A DNA stretch of 64,000 bases from Pseudomonas fluorescens (GTDB lineage: Bacteria > Pseudomonadota > Gammaproteobacteria > Pseudomonadales > Pseudomonadaceae). The stretch spans positions 124,001 to 188,000 of the forward strand of contig NZ_MOBX01000016.1 in NCBI RefSeq assembly GCF_003732425.1. The letters run 5' to 3'. Positions 33,503 to 40,854 of the stretch are shown in pieces (position 1 is the first letter of the stretch; each line of letters opens with the position of its first letter). The position numbers and the translations under genes are program-made. Under the pieces are notes generated by a model. The model did not search any database and had not been told where the DNA came from. It saw only the letters and a program-made list of their open reading frames with translations.

Positions 33503-33539
33503 AAAAAAGCCCCGATACAAGCCGTGACAGGATCGGGGC
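33503..33539 (-). terminator. Intrinsic terminator (minus direction)
   Basis: GCCCCGAT (33509-33516) and ATCGGGGC (33532-33539) form an eight-pair stem. Read on the minus strand it is followed by a run of six T (33503-33508). No minus-strand protein gene ends nearby (gbdR stops at 34103, with a plus-strand gene between), so it may end a small RNA. Confidence 0.75.
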
Positions 33540-33735
33540 AGAGGGTACTGTTGAGGAGCTGCCAAGCGAGGGTGACCAAACCTTCGTGTTGCAAGCTGAG
33601 CTCAGTGTGCCCACTCCCTGCAGCGGCGAGTTAGCCGAAAACGACCTGTTCATAGCCGTCGCAGCCACTGCGACAAATCGCCCTTGCCGTGCCCCGGCAT
33701 GGCTACCAGAATCGAGCCACGACCTCCGTTATTGA
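33503..33735 (-). ncRNA. Candidate minus-strand small RNA
   Basis: About 230 bases on the minus strand end in a clear intrinsic terminator and begin near a strong SD-like GGAGGT (33712-33717 on minus). Within it an ATG (33700-33702) opens a 16-codon frame MPGHGKGDLSQWLRRL that is in phase with open codons upstream. No known RNA family was recognised. Support is the terminator, the lack of a matching gene and the composition; the promoter and 5' end are not located. Confidence 0.35.
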
Positions 33736-33750
33736 AGAAGGATGCGCGTC

Positions 33751-34014
33751 ATGATGTATGCCGATTTGATCGATCAGGAAGATTTGTTGGGCCAGCTCAA
33801 GGCGTTGGGTATTCAAGTACCCAGTGGCACTACCGCCGATCAGGCTTGCGAGTGCGCGGTGCGTGGTCTGGATAATGTTCGCGCGTTTGAACTGCGCAAG
33901 ATGGTCAAGGACATGTACACCAGCGGTGCCAGTATCCAGCCGGCGGTGCGTCAGGCGATCGACAAACAATTACTGCCGGCATTGGCGGACTATCAGCAAA
34001 GCCATAGCGCCTGA
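33751..34014 (+). CDS. Small hypothetical protein
   Basis: 87-residue soluble protein, not recognised. It begins MMYADLIDQEDLLGQLKALGIQVPSGTTADQACECAV and is mostly helical, with two Cys in ACECA. The end (MVKDMYTSGASIQPAVRQAIDKQLLPALADYQ) is amphipathic. ATG 33751 was chosen because AAGGA lies eight bases upstream; the ATG at 33742 directly abuts the SD. It lies between the gamma-butyrobetaine dioxygenase gene and gbdR and converges with gbdR. Composition and SD support a real gene. No function is proposed. Confidence 0.7.
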   Translation: MMYADLIDQEDLLGQLKALGIQVPSGTTADQACECAVRGLDNVRAFELRKMVKDMYTSGASIQPAVRQAIDKQLLPALADYQQSHSA

Positions 34015-34020
34015 CAGCAG

Positions 34021-34100
34021 ATCAAAAGATCGCAGCCTTCGGCAGCTCCTACATTGGAACGCATATCCCTGTAGGAGCTGCCGCAGGCTGCGATCTTTTG
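34021..34100. repeat. REP doublet, family C
   Basis: GATCGCAGCCTTCGGCAGCT then TGTAGGAGCTGCCGCAGGCT in inverted arrangement, in the short gap between the small hypothetical gene and gbdR (convergent). Confidence 0.9.
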
Positions 34101-34102
34101 CC

Positions 34103-35206
34103 TTACAGCCTTACGCTGGCAAACGTCGACTCATTACGCGCCTGACTCAACGCCGACATCGGCCCCGACAGCGGCGACATCACAATCGCCTGCGGCAGCG
34201 GCAACATCGCCACTTGTTGAGTGGTGTTGGAGCCAACACGCTCGTCACGCGGCGGAATGCCGAAGTATTCGCGGTAGCACTTGGAGAAGTGCGGTGTCGA
34301 GACGAAACCACACACCGACGCCACTTCGATGATCGACATCGGCGTCTGCTTGAGCAGCTGCCGGGCGCGGATCAGGCGCAGCTTCAAGTAGTAACGCGAC
34401 GGCGAGCAGTGCAGGTATTTCTGGAACAGCCGCTCCAGCTGTCGACGCGACACGGCGACGTACACCGCCAGTTCATCAAGATCGATTGGCTCTTCGAGGT
34501 TGGCTTCCATCAGCGCCACGATTTCCTGCAGCTTCGGCTGGTTGGTGCCGAGCATGTGCTTGAGCGGCACGCGCTGGTGATCCTGCTCGTTACGGATGCG
34601 TTCGTAGACAAACATCTCCGAGATCGCGGCGGACAGTTCACGGCCGTGATCGCGGCTGATCAGGTGCAGCATCATGTCCAGTGGCGCGGTGCCGCCGGAG
34701 CTGGTGAAACGGTTGCGGTCGAGGGTGAACAGGCGCGTGCTCATGGCCACGCGCGGGAAGGCTTCCTGCATCGCTGCCAGACATTCCCAGTGCACGCTGC
34801 AATCGAAACCGTCGAGCAGGCCGGCGCAGGCCAGAGCCCAACTGCCGGTGCACACAGCGCCAAGACGCTTGGACTGGCGTGCCTGGCTTTGCAGCCATGA
34901 AACGTGTTCACGGGTGACCGTGCGCTGAATGCCGATACCGCCGCAGACGATCACGGTGTCCAGCGGTGGCGCTTTGTGCATGGAGGCGTCTGGCGTGATT
35001 TGCAGACCGTCACTGGCCCACACCTGGCCGCCATCGACGGTGAGGGTGCTCCAGCGATACAGCTCGCGACCGGACAATTGGTTGGCCATGCGCAGGGGTT
35101 CTACTGCGGACGCCAGAGAAATCAGCGTGAAATTGTCCAGCAGCAAAAAGCCAATGGATTGAGGCGCACGGTTCTGGGGTTGGGCCCCGGAGTTGAACGA
35201 CGTCAT
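34103..35206 (-). CDS. gbdR: Glycine betaine/dimethylglycine-responsive AraC-type activator
   Basis: 367-residue GlxA/AraC-type regulator. N-terminal DJ-1/PfpI-like ligand domain (about 15-205, IGFLLLDNFTLISLASAVEPLRMANQL and GAVCTGSWALACAGLLDG). AraC DNA-binding domain about 225-325 (LDELAVYVAVSRRQLERLFQKYL and SIIEVASVCGFVSTPHFSKCYREYFGIPPR). GbdR activates betaine, dimethylglycine and sarcosine catabolic genes in P. aeruginosa and has the same length. It lies among its expected targets, upstream of divergent-to-convergent sdaB and the choline transporter. The C-terminal 45 residues after the HTH are unstructured-looking. Confidence 0.95.
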   Translation of the reverse strand: MTSFNSGAQPQNRAPQSIGFLLLDNFTLISLASAVEPLRMANQLSGRELYRWSTLTVDGGQVWASDGLQITPDASMHKAPPLDTVIVCGGIGIQRTVTREHVSWLQSQARQSKRLGAVCTGSWALACAGLLDGFDCSVHWECLAAMQEAFPRVAMSTRLFTLDRNRFTSSGGTAPLDMMLHLISRDHGRELSAAISEMFVYERIRNEQDHQRVPLKHMLGTNQPKLQEIVALMEANLEEPIDLDELAVYVAVSRRQLERLFQKYLHCSPSRYYLKLRLIRARQLLKQTPMSIIEVASVCGFVSTPHFSKCYREYFGIPPRDERVGSNTTQQVAMLPLPQAIVMSPLSGPMSALSQARNESTFASVRL

Positions 35207-35756
35207 CGCGGTATCTCCTCACACAAAGCGGGTGATGGCCTCAGGCGGAGGCTCTTGTTATTGCCAGCGTTCTCGCGTGGGAGACGGGCTTTGTTATGAC
35301 AGAGCAATTGCCATGCCTAAAATTGGATGGCCGTTCAATAACTCCTGAAAACGACGTCGCGACGTGTCTATACGAGACGTCCGACGAAAGGTATTTCGAA
35401 GTGCCATCAGCGTGGGTGAAAGCCCTGCCCCGCAGCGTGTGAGCAAATCGGTAGCACTTGTGGGAACTGGCCTGCGCGCAGTTTGTGGGGAGTGTAAACG
35501 CAGGCACGGGTGACGGACGGTAGGGGGTGCTGAAGGCATGTAACAGGTGGGAAAGACTCTTATCTGTTTGCGACGCGCTAAAAGGTGGCGTGATTTACTG
35601 TCTGTGTTCACTTGGTGAGCAGTTTTGACTGGTCTGGCCCCTTCGCGAGCAGGCTCGCTCCCACAGTAGACTTCCAGTGAACACAAAATGTGTGAACGCC
35701 AGGGTCCAATGTGGGAGCGAGCCTGCTCGCGAAGAGCACACCTCGGTGTCACTGAT
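35207..35756. other. Gene-free region between gbdR and sdaB
   Basis: About 550 bases with no convincing gene. The gbdR-proximal part should hold its promoter. Around 35350-35400 there are overlapping palindromic strings (CGTCGCGACG and two GACGTC) that could be a regulator site. The sdaB-proximal end holds a family B REP doublet (35642-35733). Nothing else is recognised. Confidence 0.6.
35642..35733. repeat. REP doublet, family B (inverted arrangement)
   Basis: TTCGCGAGCAGGCTCGCTCC followed by its complement, just past the sdaB stop. The spacer contains CCAGTGAACACAAAATGTGT; a similar CCAGTGAACACAAACTCTGT spacer occurs in the doublet after betA, showing that the whole element was copied. Confidence 0.9.
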
Positions 35757-37133
35757 TCAGCACTCAACCGCGCTGACTGCTAACCCGCCCCGCGATGTCT
35801 CTTTATATTTGTCATGCATATCGGCACCGGTATCACGCATGGTGCGGATCACCCGGTCCAGCGAAATAAAGTGTTGTCCATCCCCACGCAACGCCATCTG
35901 CGCCGCGTTGATCGCCTTCACCGCGGCAATCGCATTGCGCTCAATGCACGGCACCTGCACCAGGCCACCGACCGGATCGCAAGTCAGCCCGAGGTTATGC
36001 TCCAGGCCAATCTCCGCCGCGTTGCACAATTGCTCAGGCGTAGCGCCAAGAATCTCCGCCAGCCCCGCCGCTGCCATCGCGCACGCCGAGCCGACTTCGC
36101 CCTGGCAACCCACTTCGGCACCCGAGATCGAAGCATTCTTTTTGCACAGAATCCCTACCGCCGCCGCACCGAGGAAGTAATCGACCACGTTGGCGTCAGT
36201 CACCGCTTCGCTGAACTTCATAAAGTAGTGCAACACCGCCGGAATGATCCCCGCCGCGCCATTGGTCGGCGCCGTGACCATGCGCCCGCCCGCCGCGTTT
36301 TCTTCATTAACCGCCAGGGCGAACAGGTTGACCCACTCCATCGCGCTCAACGTCGAGCCGATCACATTGGGCTTGCCCAACTCCTGAAGACTGCGATGCA
36401 ACTTCGCCGCGCGCCGACGCACATTCAGTCCGCCGGGCAGGATGCCTTCGTGCTTGAGGCCCTGCTCGACGCAATCCTGCATCGCCCGCCACAGTTTCAT
36501 CAGCCCGGCGCGGATTTCTTCCTCGCTGCGCCAGACCTTTTCGTTGGCCATCATCAATTCGGCGACGCGCAGATTGTTGCGTTTGCACAGCTCCAGCAGC
36601 TCGACCGCGCTGGAAAAGTCATAGGGCAATTCAGTGCGATCCAGATCGACCACACCGCTGGAGGCCTGTGCCTGATCCACGACAAAACCGCCACCCACCG
36701 AATAGTAGGTGTCGCGATGCAGTTCGCCGTGATCGCCCTCCGCAACAATCGTCATGGCATTGGGGTGGAACGGCAGGTTCTCGTCGATCAGGCGCATGTC
36801 CCGTGCCCAGACAAACGGCACCGACAAACGACCATCCAATAGCAGGGTATGCGTTTCGCGCAACGCCTGAATGCGCGGGCCGATCTGCGACGGGTCGATT
36901 GCGTCCGGCCATTCGCCCATCAGCCCCATGATCACCGCGTTGTCGCTGCCGTGACCAATGCCTGTAGCCGACAGCGATCCGAACAATTGCACTTCTATAC
37001 GGCGCACTTGTTCCAACGGGTGTTTGGCCCGAAGCGACTCGACGAACAACGCCGCGGCGCGCATAGGTCCGACGGTGTGGGAACTGGAAGGGCCGATGCC
37101 GATTTTGAACAGGTCGAAAACGCTGATAGCCAT
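35757..37133 (-). CDS. sdaB: L-serine dehydratase
   Basis: Iron-sulfur L-serine deaminase (single-chain type) of 458 residues; converts serine from GlyA into pyruvate and ammonia. MAISVFDLFKIGIGPSSSHTVGPMRAA is the classic N-terminus. The C-terminal half has GILCKKNASISGAEVGCQGEVGSACAMAAAGL and LTCDPVGGLVQVPCIERN, carrying the cluster cysteines. SD AGGAG ten bases before ATG 37133. Divergent from cbcX. It completes the path from betaine to central metabolism; it may also be called sdaA, since naming varies. Confidence 0.93.
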   Translation of the reverse strand: MAISVFDLFKIGIGPSSSHTVGPMRAAALFVESLRAKHPLEQVRRIEVQLFGSLSATGIGHGSDNAVIMGLMGEWPDAIDPSQIGPRIQALRETHTLLLDGRLSVPFVWARDMRLIDENLPFHPNAMTIVAEGDHGELHRDTYYSVGGGFVVDQAQASSGVVDLDRTELPYDFSSAVELLELCKRNNLRVAELMMANEKVWRSEEEIRAGLMKLWRAMQDCVEQGLKHEGILPGGLNVRRRAAKLHRSLQELGKPNVIGSTLSAMEWVNLFALAVNEENAAGGRMVTAPTNGAAGIIPAVLHYFMKFSEAVTDANVVDYFLGAAAVGILCKKNASISGAEVGCQGEVGSACAMAAAGLAEILGATPEQLCNAAEIGLEHNLGLTCDPVGGLVQVPCIERNAIAAVKAINAAQMALRGDGQHFISLDRVIRTMRDTGADMHDKYKETSRGGLAVSAVEC

Positions 37134-37569
37134 TGCTGCAGAGCTCCTGAGGATGCCAATCCGGGGCGTGAAGCGCCCGCTGGCGGAGCTGCTACGCTCA
37201 AGCTGCGATCCGCCGGAATGCCCGCATCATCAGGCTTTTGTCGGGACGCACGGCGTCTGACACCGACGCACTCATGTCCACCAGCGCCGCGCCGTTTTCA
37301 CCCCGGTTTTTCGCCGTTTTTGTGCGGTTCAGGTGGCCATTCGGGGCTGAAAAAAGCTGTAAGCGACGTCACTGACACTGGATGCGACCATCCCTGTACT
37401 GGATACGACCCCCCCTGTAGGCGTCAGATTTTCACTGGTACATGATCGTTATGACTCGATTGCAAGGCGCCGTGGTAGAGCTGTCTCCAGAACGCCATCC
37501 AACCGCAACCTATAAGTGCGGTGGTCCACAGTCGGAACACTGCCAAAAAAAACACCAAGGAGTCCATCC
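37134..37569. other. Divergent regulatory region sdaB / cbcX
   Basis: 436 bases without a gene, containing the promoters of sdaB and cbcXWV and the 21-base-spaced repeat at 37378-37410. No other structure was recognised. Confidence 0.7.
37378..37410 (+). promoter_or_regulatory. Candidate GbdR site upstream of cbcXWV
   Basis: CTGGATGCGACC (37378-37389) and CTGGATACGACC (37399-37410) match at 11 of 12 positions and are exactly 21 bases apart, 160 bases before the cbcX start and 245 from sdaB. This is the clearest of the RCGACC-core repeats in the window. The regulator is inferred from the known role of GbdR. Confidence 0.6.
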
Positions 37570-38514
37570 ATGAAAGGTTCCCCGTCGTTGTTGTTGGCCG
37601 CCATGCTGAGTCTGCCGTTACTGGCGCAAGCTGCAGAACCGGCACAGTGCAGTACCGTTAACTTCTCCGATGTCGGCTGGACCGACATCACCGCTACCAC
37701 CGCTACCACCTCTGTTGTGCTCAACGCCCTCGGCTACAAGACCAAGACCACCATGATCTCCGTGCCCGTGACCTACAAGTCGCTGGCCGACGGCAAGAAC
37801 ATGGACGTGTTCCTCGGCAACTGGATGCCGACCATGGAAAACGACATCAAGGCCTACCGCGACGCCGGCACCGTGGAAACCGTGCGCACCAACCTCAAGG
37901 GCGCCAAGTACACACTCGCCGTGCCGCAAGCGCTGTATGACAAAGGTCTGCATGACTTCGCCGACATCGCCAAATTCAAGAAAGAACTCGACGGCAAGAT
38001 CTACGGTATCGAGCCTGGCAACGACGGCAACCGTCTGATTCAGAGCATGATCGACAAGGACGCCTTCGGCCTGAAAACCGCCGGTTTCAAAGTCGTCGAA
38101 TCGTCGGAAGCGGGCATGCTCTCGCAGGTGGATCGCGCGCAAAAACGCGACACTGCCGTGGTTTTCCTCGGCTGGGCGCCACACCCGATGAACAAGCGCT
38201 TCAAGATTCAATACCTGACCGGCGGCGATGATTTCTTCGGCCCCGATTTCGGTGCTGCGACCGTGGCGACCAACACCCGCAAGGGTTACGCCGAGGAATG
38301 CAGCAACGTCGGTCAGTTGCTGAAGAACCTGGAGTTCACCGTCGACATGGAAAGCGAGCTGATGGGCAACATCCTCGACGACAAGATGAAGCCTGACGCG
38401 GCCGCCAAGGCCTGGCTGAAAAAGAATCCACAAGTGCTCGATACCTGGCTCGCTGGCGTGACCACCATTGACGGTAAACCTGGCCTGGAGGCCGTGAAAG
38501 CCAAACTCCAGTAA
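37570..38514 (+). CDS. cbcX: Choline-binding periplasmic protein
   Basis: 314-residue solute-binding protein of the choline/betaine/carnitine ABC transporter, mainly for choline. Signal peptide MKGSPSLLLAAMLSLPLLAQAAE. Ligand-pocket segments VGWTDITATTATTSVVLNALGYKT, FLGNWMPTMENDIK and VFLGWAPHPMNKRFKIQYLTGG supply the Trp and Tyr cage. ATG 37570 with AAGGAG seven bases upstream. First gene of cbcXWV. A strong hairpin follows it (38524-38545), expected to raise its level over the permease genes. Confidence 0.92.
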   Translation: MKGSPSLLLAAMLSLPLLAQAAEPAQCSTVNFSDVGWTDITATTATTSVVLNALGYKTKTTMISVPVTYKSLADGKNMDVFLGNWMPTMENDIKAYRDAGTVETVRTNLKGAKYTLAVPQALYDKGLHDFADIAKFKKELDGKIYGIEPGNDGNRLIQSMIDKDAFGLKTAGFKVVESSEAGMLSQVDRAQKRDTAVVFLGWAPHPMNKRFKIQYLTGGDDFFGPDFGAATVATNTRKGYAEECSNVGQLLKNLEFTVDMESELMGNILDDKMKPDAAAKAWLKKNPQVLDTWLAGVTTIDGKPGLEAVKAKLQ

Positions 38515-38523
38515 TCGCTTATG

Positions 38524-38545
38524 CCGGGTGGGCTCGCCCACCCGG
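38524..38545 (+). other. Intercistronic hairpin cbcX-cbcW
   Basis: CCGGGTGGGC (38524-38533) and GCCCACCCGG (38536-38545) form a ten-pair stem with a two-base loop. It is followed by GCTGTTTATTT, so partial termination is possible. Its position between the binding-protein gene and the permease gene fits differential expression. Confidence 0.75.
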
Positions 38546-38580
38546 GCTGTTTATTTCCTTGCATGCGGACGTTCACTACC

Positions 38581-39426
38581 ATGCTGATTGATCAGAAAAT
38601 ACCTTTAGGCCAGTACATCGCGGGCTTCGTTGAATGGTTGACGCAACACGGCGCCAATACCTTCGACGCAATCGCCGTGACCCTGGAAACGATGATCCAC
38701 GGCGTGACGTTCGCGCTGACCTGGTTCAACCCACTGGTCTTGATTGGCCTGATCGCCCTGCTCGCGCACTTGATCCAGCGCAAATGGGGACTGACCGCTT
38801 TCGTTATCGCTTCCTTCCTGCTGATCCTCAATCTGGGGTACTGGCAGGAGACCATGGAAACCCTCGCCCAGGTCATGTTCGCGACCCTGGTCTGCGTGGT
38901 CATCGGCGTGCCGCTGGGCATCGTCGCCGCGCACAAACCGATGTTCTACACTGTAATGCGTCCGGTACTCGATCTGATGCAGACCGTACCGACCTTCGTT
39001 TACCTCATTCCTACCCTGACCCTCTTCGGGCTGGGTGTGGTCCCGGGCCTGATCTCCACGGTGGTGTTCGCCATCGCTGCGCCGATCCGCCTGACCTACC
39101 TGGGCATCCGCGATGTCCCGCAAGAACTGATGGACGCCGGCAAGGCCTTCGGCTGCTCGCGTCGCCAATTACTCTCACGGATCGAACTGCCTCACGCCAT
39201 GCCGAGCATCGCCGCCGGCATCACCCAGTGCATCATGCTGTCGTTGTCGATGGTGGTGATCGCCGCACTGGTAGGCGCCGACGGACTCGGCAAACCGGTG
39301 GTCAACGCACTGAACACTGCTGATATCGCCCTGGGCTTCGAAGCGGGCTTGGCGATCGTACTGCTGGCGATCATGCTCGACCGTATCTGCAAACAACCCG
39401 ACGCCAAAGTAGGGGGTGACGCATGA
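38581..39426 (+). CDS. cbcW: Choline/betaine/carnitine ABC transporter permease
   Basis: 281-residue inner-membrane permease (ProW/OpuAB type), shared by CbcX and CaiX. Start at MLIDQKIPLGQYIAGFVEWL (ATG 38581). About six or seven hydrophobic helices; the coupling segment is DVPQELMDAGKAFGCSRRQLLSRIELPHAMPSIAAG (EAA loop), followed by ITQCIMLSLSMVVIAALVGADGLG. The stop overlaps the cbcV start (ATGA). Close to full length for the family. Confidence 0.93.
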   Translation: MLIDQKIPLGQYIAGFVEWLTQHGANTFDAIAVTLETMIHGVTFALTWFNPLVLIGLIALLAHLIQRKWGLTAFVIASFLLILNLGYWQETMETLAQVMFATLVCVVIGVPLGIVAAHKPMFYTVMRPVLDLMQTVPTFVYLIPTLTLFGLGVVPGLISTVVFAIAAPIRLTYLGIRDVPQELMDAGKAFGCSRRQLLSRIELPHAMPSIAAGITQCIMLSLSMVVIAALVGADGLGKPVVNALNTADIALGFEAGLAIVLLAIMLDRICKQPDAKVGGDA

Positions 39427-40601
39427 GCATAATTCGCTTCGAAGACGTCGACGTAATCTTCTCCAAAGATCCACGCGAGGCACTCAAGCTGCTGGATCAG
39501 GGCATGACCCGCAACGAGATTCTGAAAAAGACCGGACAGATTGTCGGTGTGGAAAAAGCCTCGCTGGACATCAACAAAGGCGAGATCTGCGTGCTGATGG
39601 GCCTGTCGGGTTCCGGCAAGTCGAGCCTGCTGCGCTGCATCAACGGCCTCAACACCGTGAGCCGCGGCAAGCTGTTCGTCGAGCATGAAAACCGTCAGAT
39701 CGACATCGCCTCCTGCACCCCCGCCGAGCTGAAAATGATGCGCACCAAACGCATCGCCATGGTGTTCCAGAAGTTCGCCCTGATGCCGTGGCTGACGGTG
39801 CGCGAGAACATCAGTTTCGGTCTGGAAATGCAGGGTCGACCGGAGAAGGAACGCAAGAAGCTGGTCGATGAAAAGCTCGAACTGGTTGGCCTGACCCAAT
39901 GGCGCAACAAGAAGCCTGACGAACTCTCCGGCGGCATGCAGCAACGTGTCGGTCTGGCGCGGGCGCTGGCGATGGACGCCGATATTCTGTTGATGGACGA
40001 ACCGTTCTCGGCCCTCGACCCGCTGATCCGTCAGGGCTTGCAGGATGAACTGCTGGAACTGCAACGCAAGTTGAGCAAGACCATCGTGTTCGTGAGCCAC
40101 GACCTTGATGAAGCGCTGAAACTCGGTAGCCGCATCGCGATCATGAAAGACGGCCGGATCATCCAGTACAGCGTGCCGGAAGAGATCGTGCTGAACCCGG
40201 CGGACGACTATGTGCGCACCTTCGTCGCGCACACCAATCCGCTCAACGTGCTCTGCGGACGCAGCCTGATGCGCACCCTGGACAAGTGCAAACGCATCAA
40301 CGGTTCGGTGTGCCTCGATCCGGGCGGCGATTCGTGGCTGGATCTGGCCGAAGGCAACACCATCAAAGGCGCACGGCAGAATGGTTCAGTGTTGAACCTG
40401 CAGAACTGGGCGCCCGGGCAAGCGGTGGAAGGCCTGGAGCGCAAGCCAACGCTGGTGGATTCGAATATCGGGATGCGCGATGCGCTACAGATTCGTTATC
40501 AGACCGGCAACAAGCTGGTGCTGCACGATGACAATCATGTGGTGGGGATCTTGGGCGACAGTGAGTTGTATCACGCGTTGCTGGGCAAGAACCTGGGGTA
40601 A
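39423..40601 (+). CDS. cbcV: Choline/betaine/carnitine ABC transporter ATPase
   Basis: 392-residue ATP-binding subunit (ProV/OpuAA type). Walker A GLSGSGKSS near residue 61, signature LSGGMQQRVGLARAL near 168, Walker B ILLMDEPFSALD near 188 and switch His in FVSHDLDEA near 222. The last 110 residues resemble a single partial CBS-type domain (VLGILGDSELYHALLG). The N-terminus overlaps cbcW by four bases. A strong terminator follows, so cbcXWV ends here. Confidence 0.94.
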   Translation: MSIIRFEDVDVIFSKDPREALKLLDQGMTRNEILKKTGQIVGVEKASLDINKGEICVLMGLSGSGKSSLLRCINGLNTVSRGKLFVEHENRQIDIASCTPAELKMMRTKRIAMVFQKFALMPWLTVRENISFGLEMQGRPEKERKKLVDEKLELVGLTQWRNKKPDELSGGMQQRVGLARALAMDADILLMDEPFSALDPLIRQGLQDELLELQRKLSKTIVFVSHDLDEALKLGSRIAIMKDGRIIQYSVPEEIVLNPADDYVRTFVAHTNPLNVLCGRSLMRTLDKCKRINGSVCLDPGGDSWLDLAEGNTIKGARQNGSVLNLQNWAPGQAVEGLERKPTLVDSNIGMRDALQIRYQTGNKLVLHDDNHVVGILGDSELYHALLGKNLG

Positions 40602-40615
40602 ACACCGCAGACACA

Positions 40616-40645
40616 AAAACGCCGCGAGAGGATCGCGGCGTTTTT
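40616..40645. terminator. Bidirectional intrinsic terminator after cbcV
   Basis: AAAAACGCCGCGA then TCGCGGCGTTTTT around a five-base loop. An eight-pair GC stem with A-run before and T-run after can stop transcription in both directions, here for cbcXWV and for betT reading the other way. Confidence 0.92.
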
Positions 40646-40679
40646 GTTAGTGCAGATATCGAGCTGTAAACAAAGAACC

Positions 40680-40811
40680 TGTGGCGAGGGAGCTTGCTCC
40701 CGCTGGGCTGCGAAGCAGCCCCAAACCAGACACCGCGGTGATTCAGACAGAACGCGTTATCCGGATTTACGACTGCTTCGCAGCCCAGCGGGAGCAAGCT
40801 CCCTCACCACA
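40680..40811. repeat. REP doublet, family A
   Basis: Inverted TGTGGCGAGGGAGCTTGCTC pair between cbcV and betT (convergent). The right outer arm has one change (CCCTCACCACA for CCCTCGCCACA). Confidence 0.9.
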
Positions 40812-40815
40812 ATGG

Positions 40816-40845
40816 TTCAGCGGTGCAGCTGACTGCACCGCTGAA
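40816..40845. repeat. Perfect 13-bp inverted repeat after betT
   Basis: TTCAGCGGTGCAG (40816-40828) and CTGCACCGCTGAA (40833-40845) with a four-base loop, ten bases past the betT stop. There is no T-run on the minus strand. A stable 3' hairpin, perhaps a terminator aided by the REP and the terminator beyond. Confidence 0.75.
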
Positions 40846-40854
40846 TCTCAAGGT

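Larger units (their letters stand above)
33399..33750. other. Gene-free gap: REP doublet and possible minus-strand small RNA
   Basis: The gap between the dioxygenase gene and the small gene at 33751 holds a REP doublet (33411-33488), a terminator facing the minus strand (33503-33539), and about 200 bases that could be a minus-strand transcript. No protein gene of normal length is present. Confidence 0.7.

Noticed and set aside
33509..33539. Terminator for the plus-strand dioxygenase gene
   Set aside because: On the plus strand the stem is preceded by A residues and followed by AGAGGG, so it lacks the T-run; it fits the minus direction.
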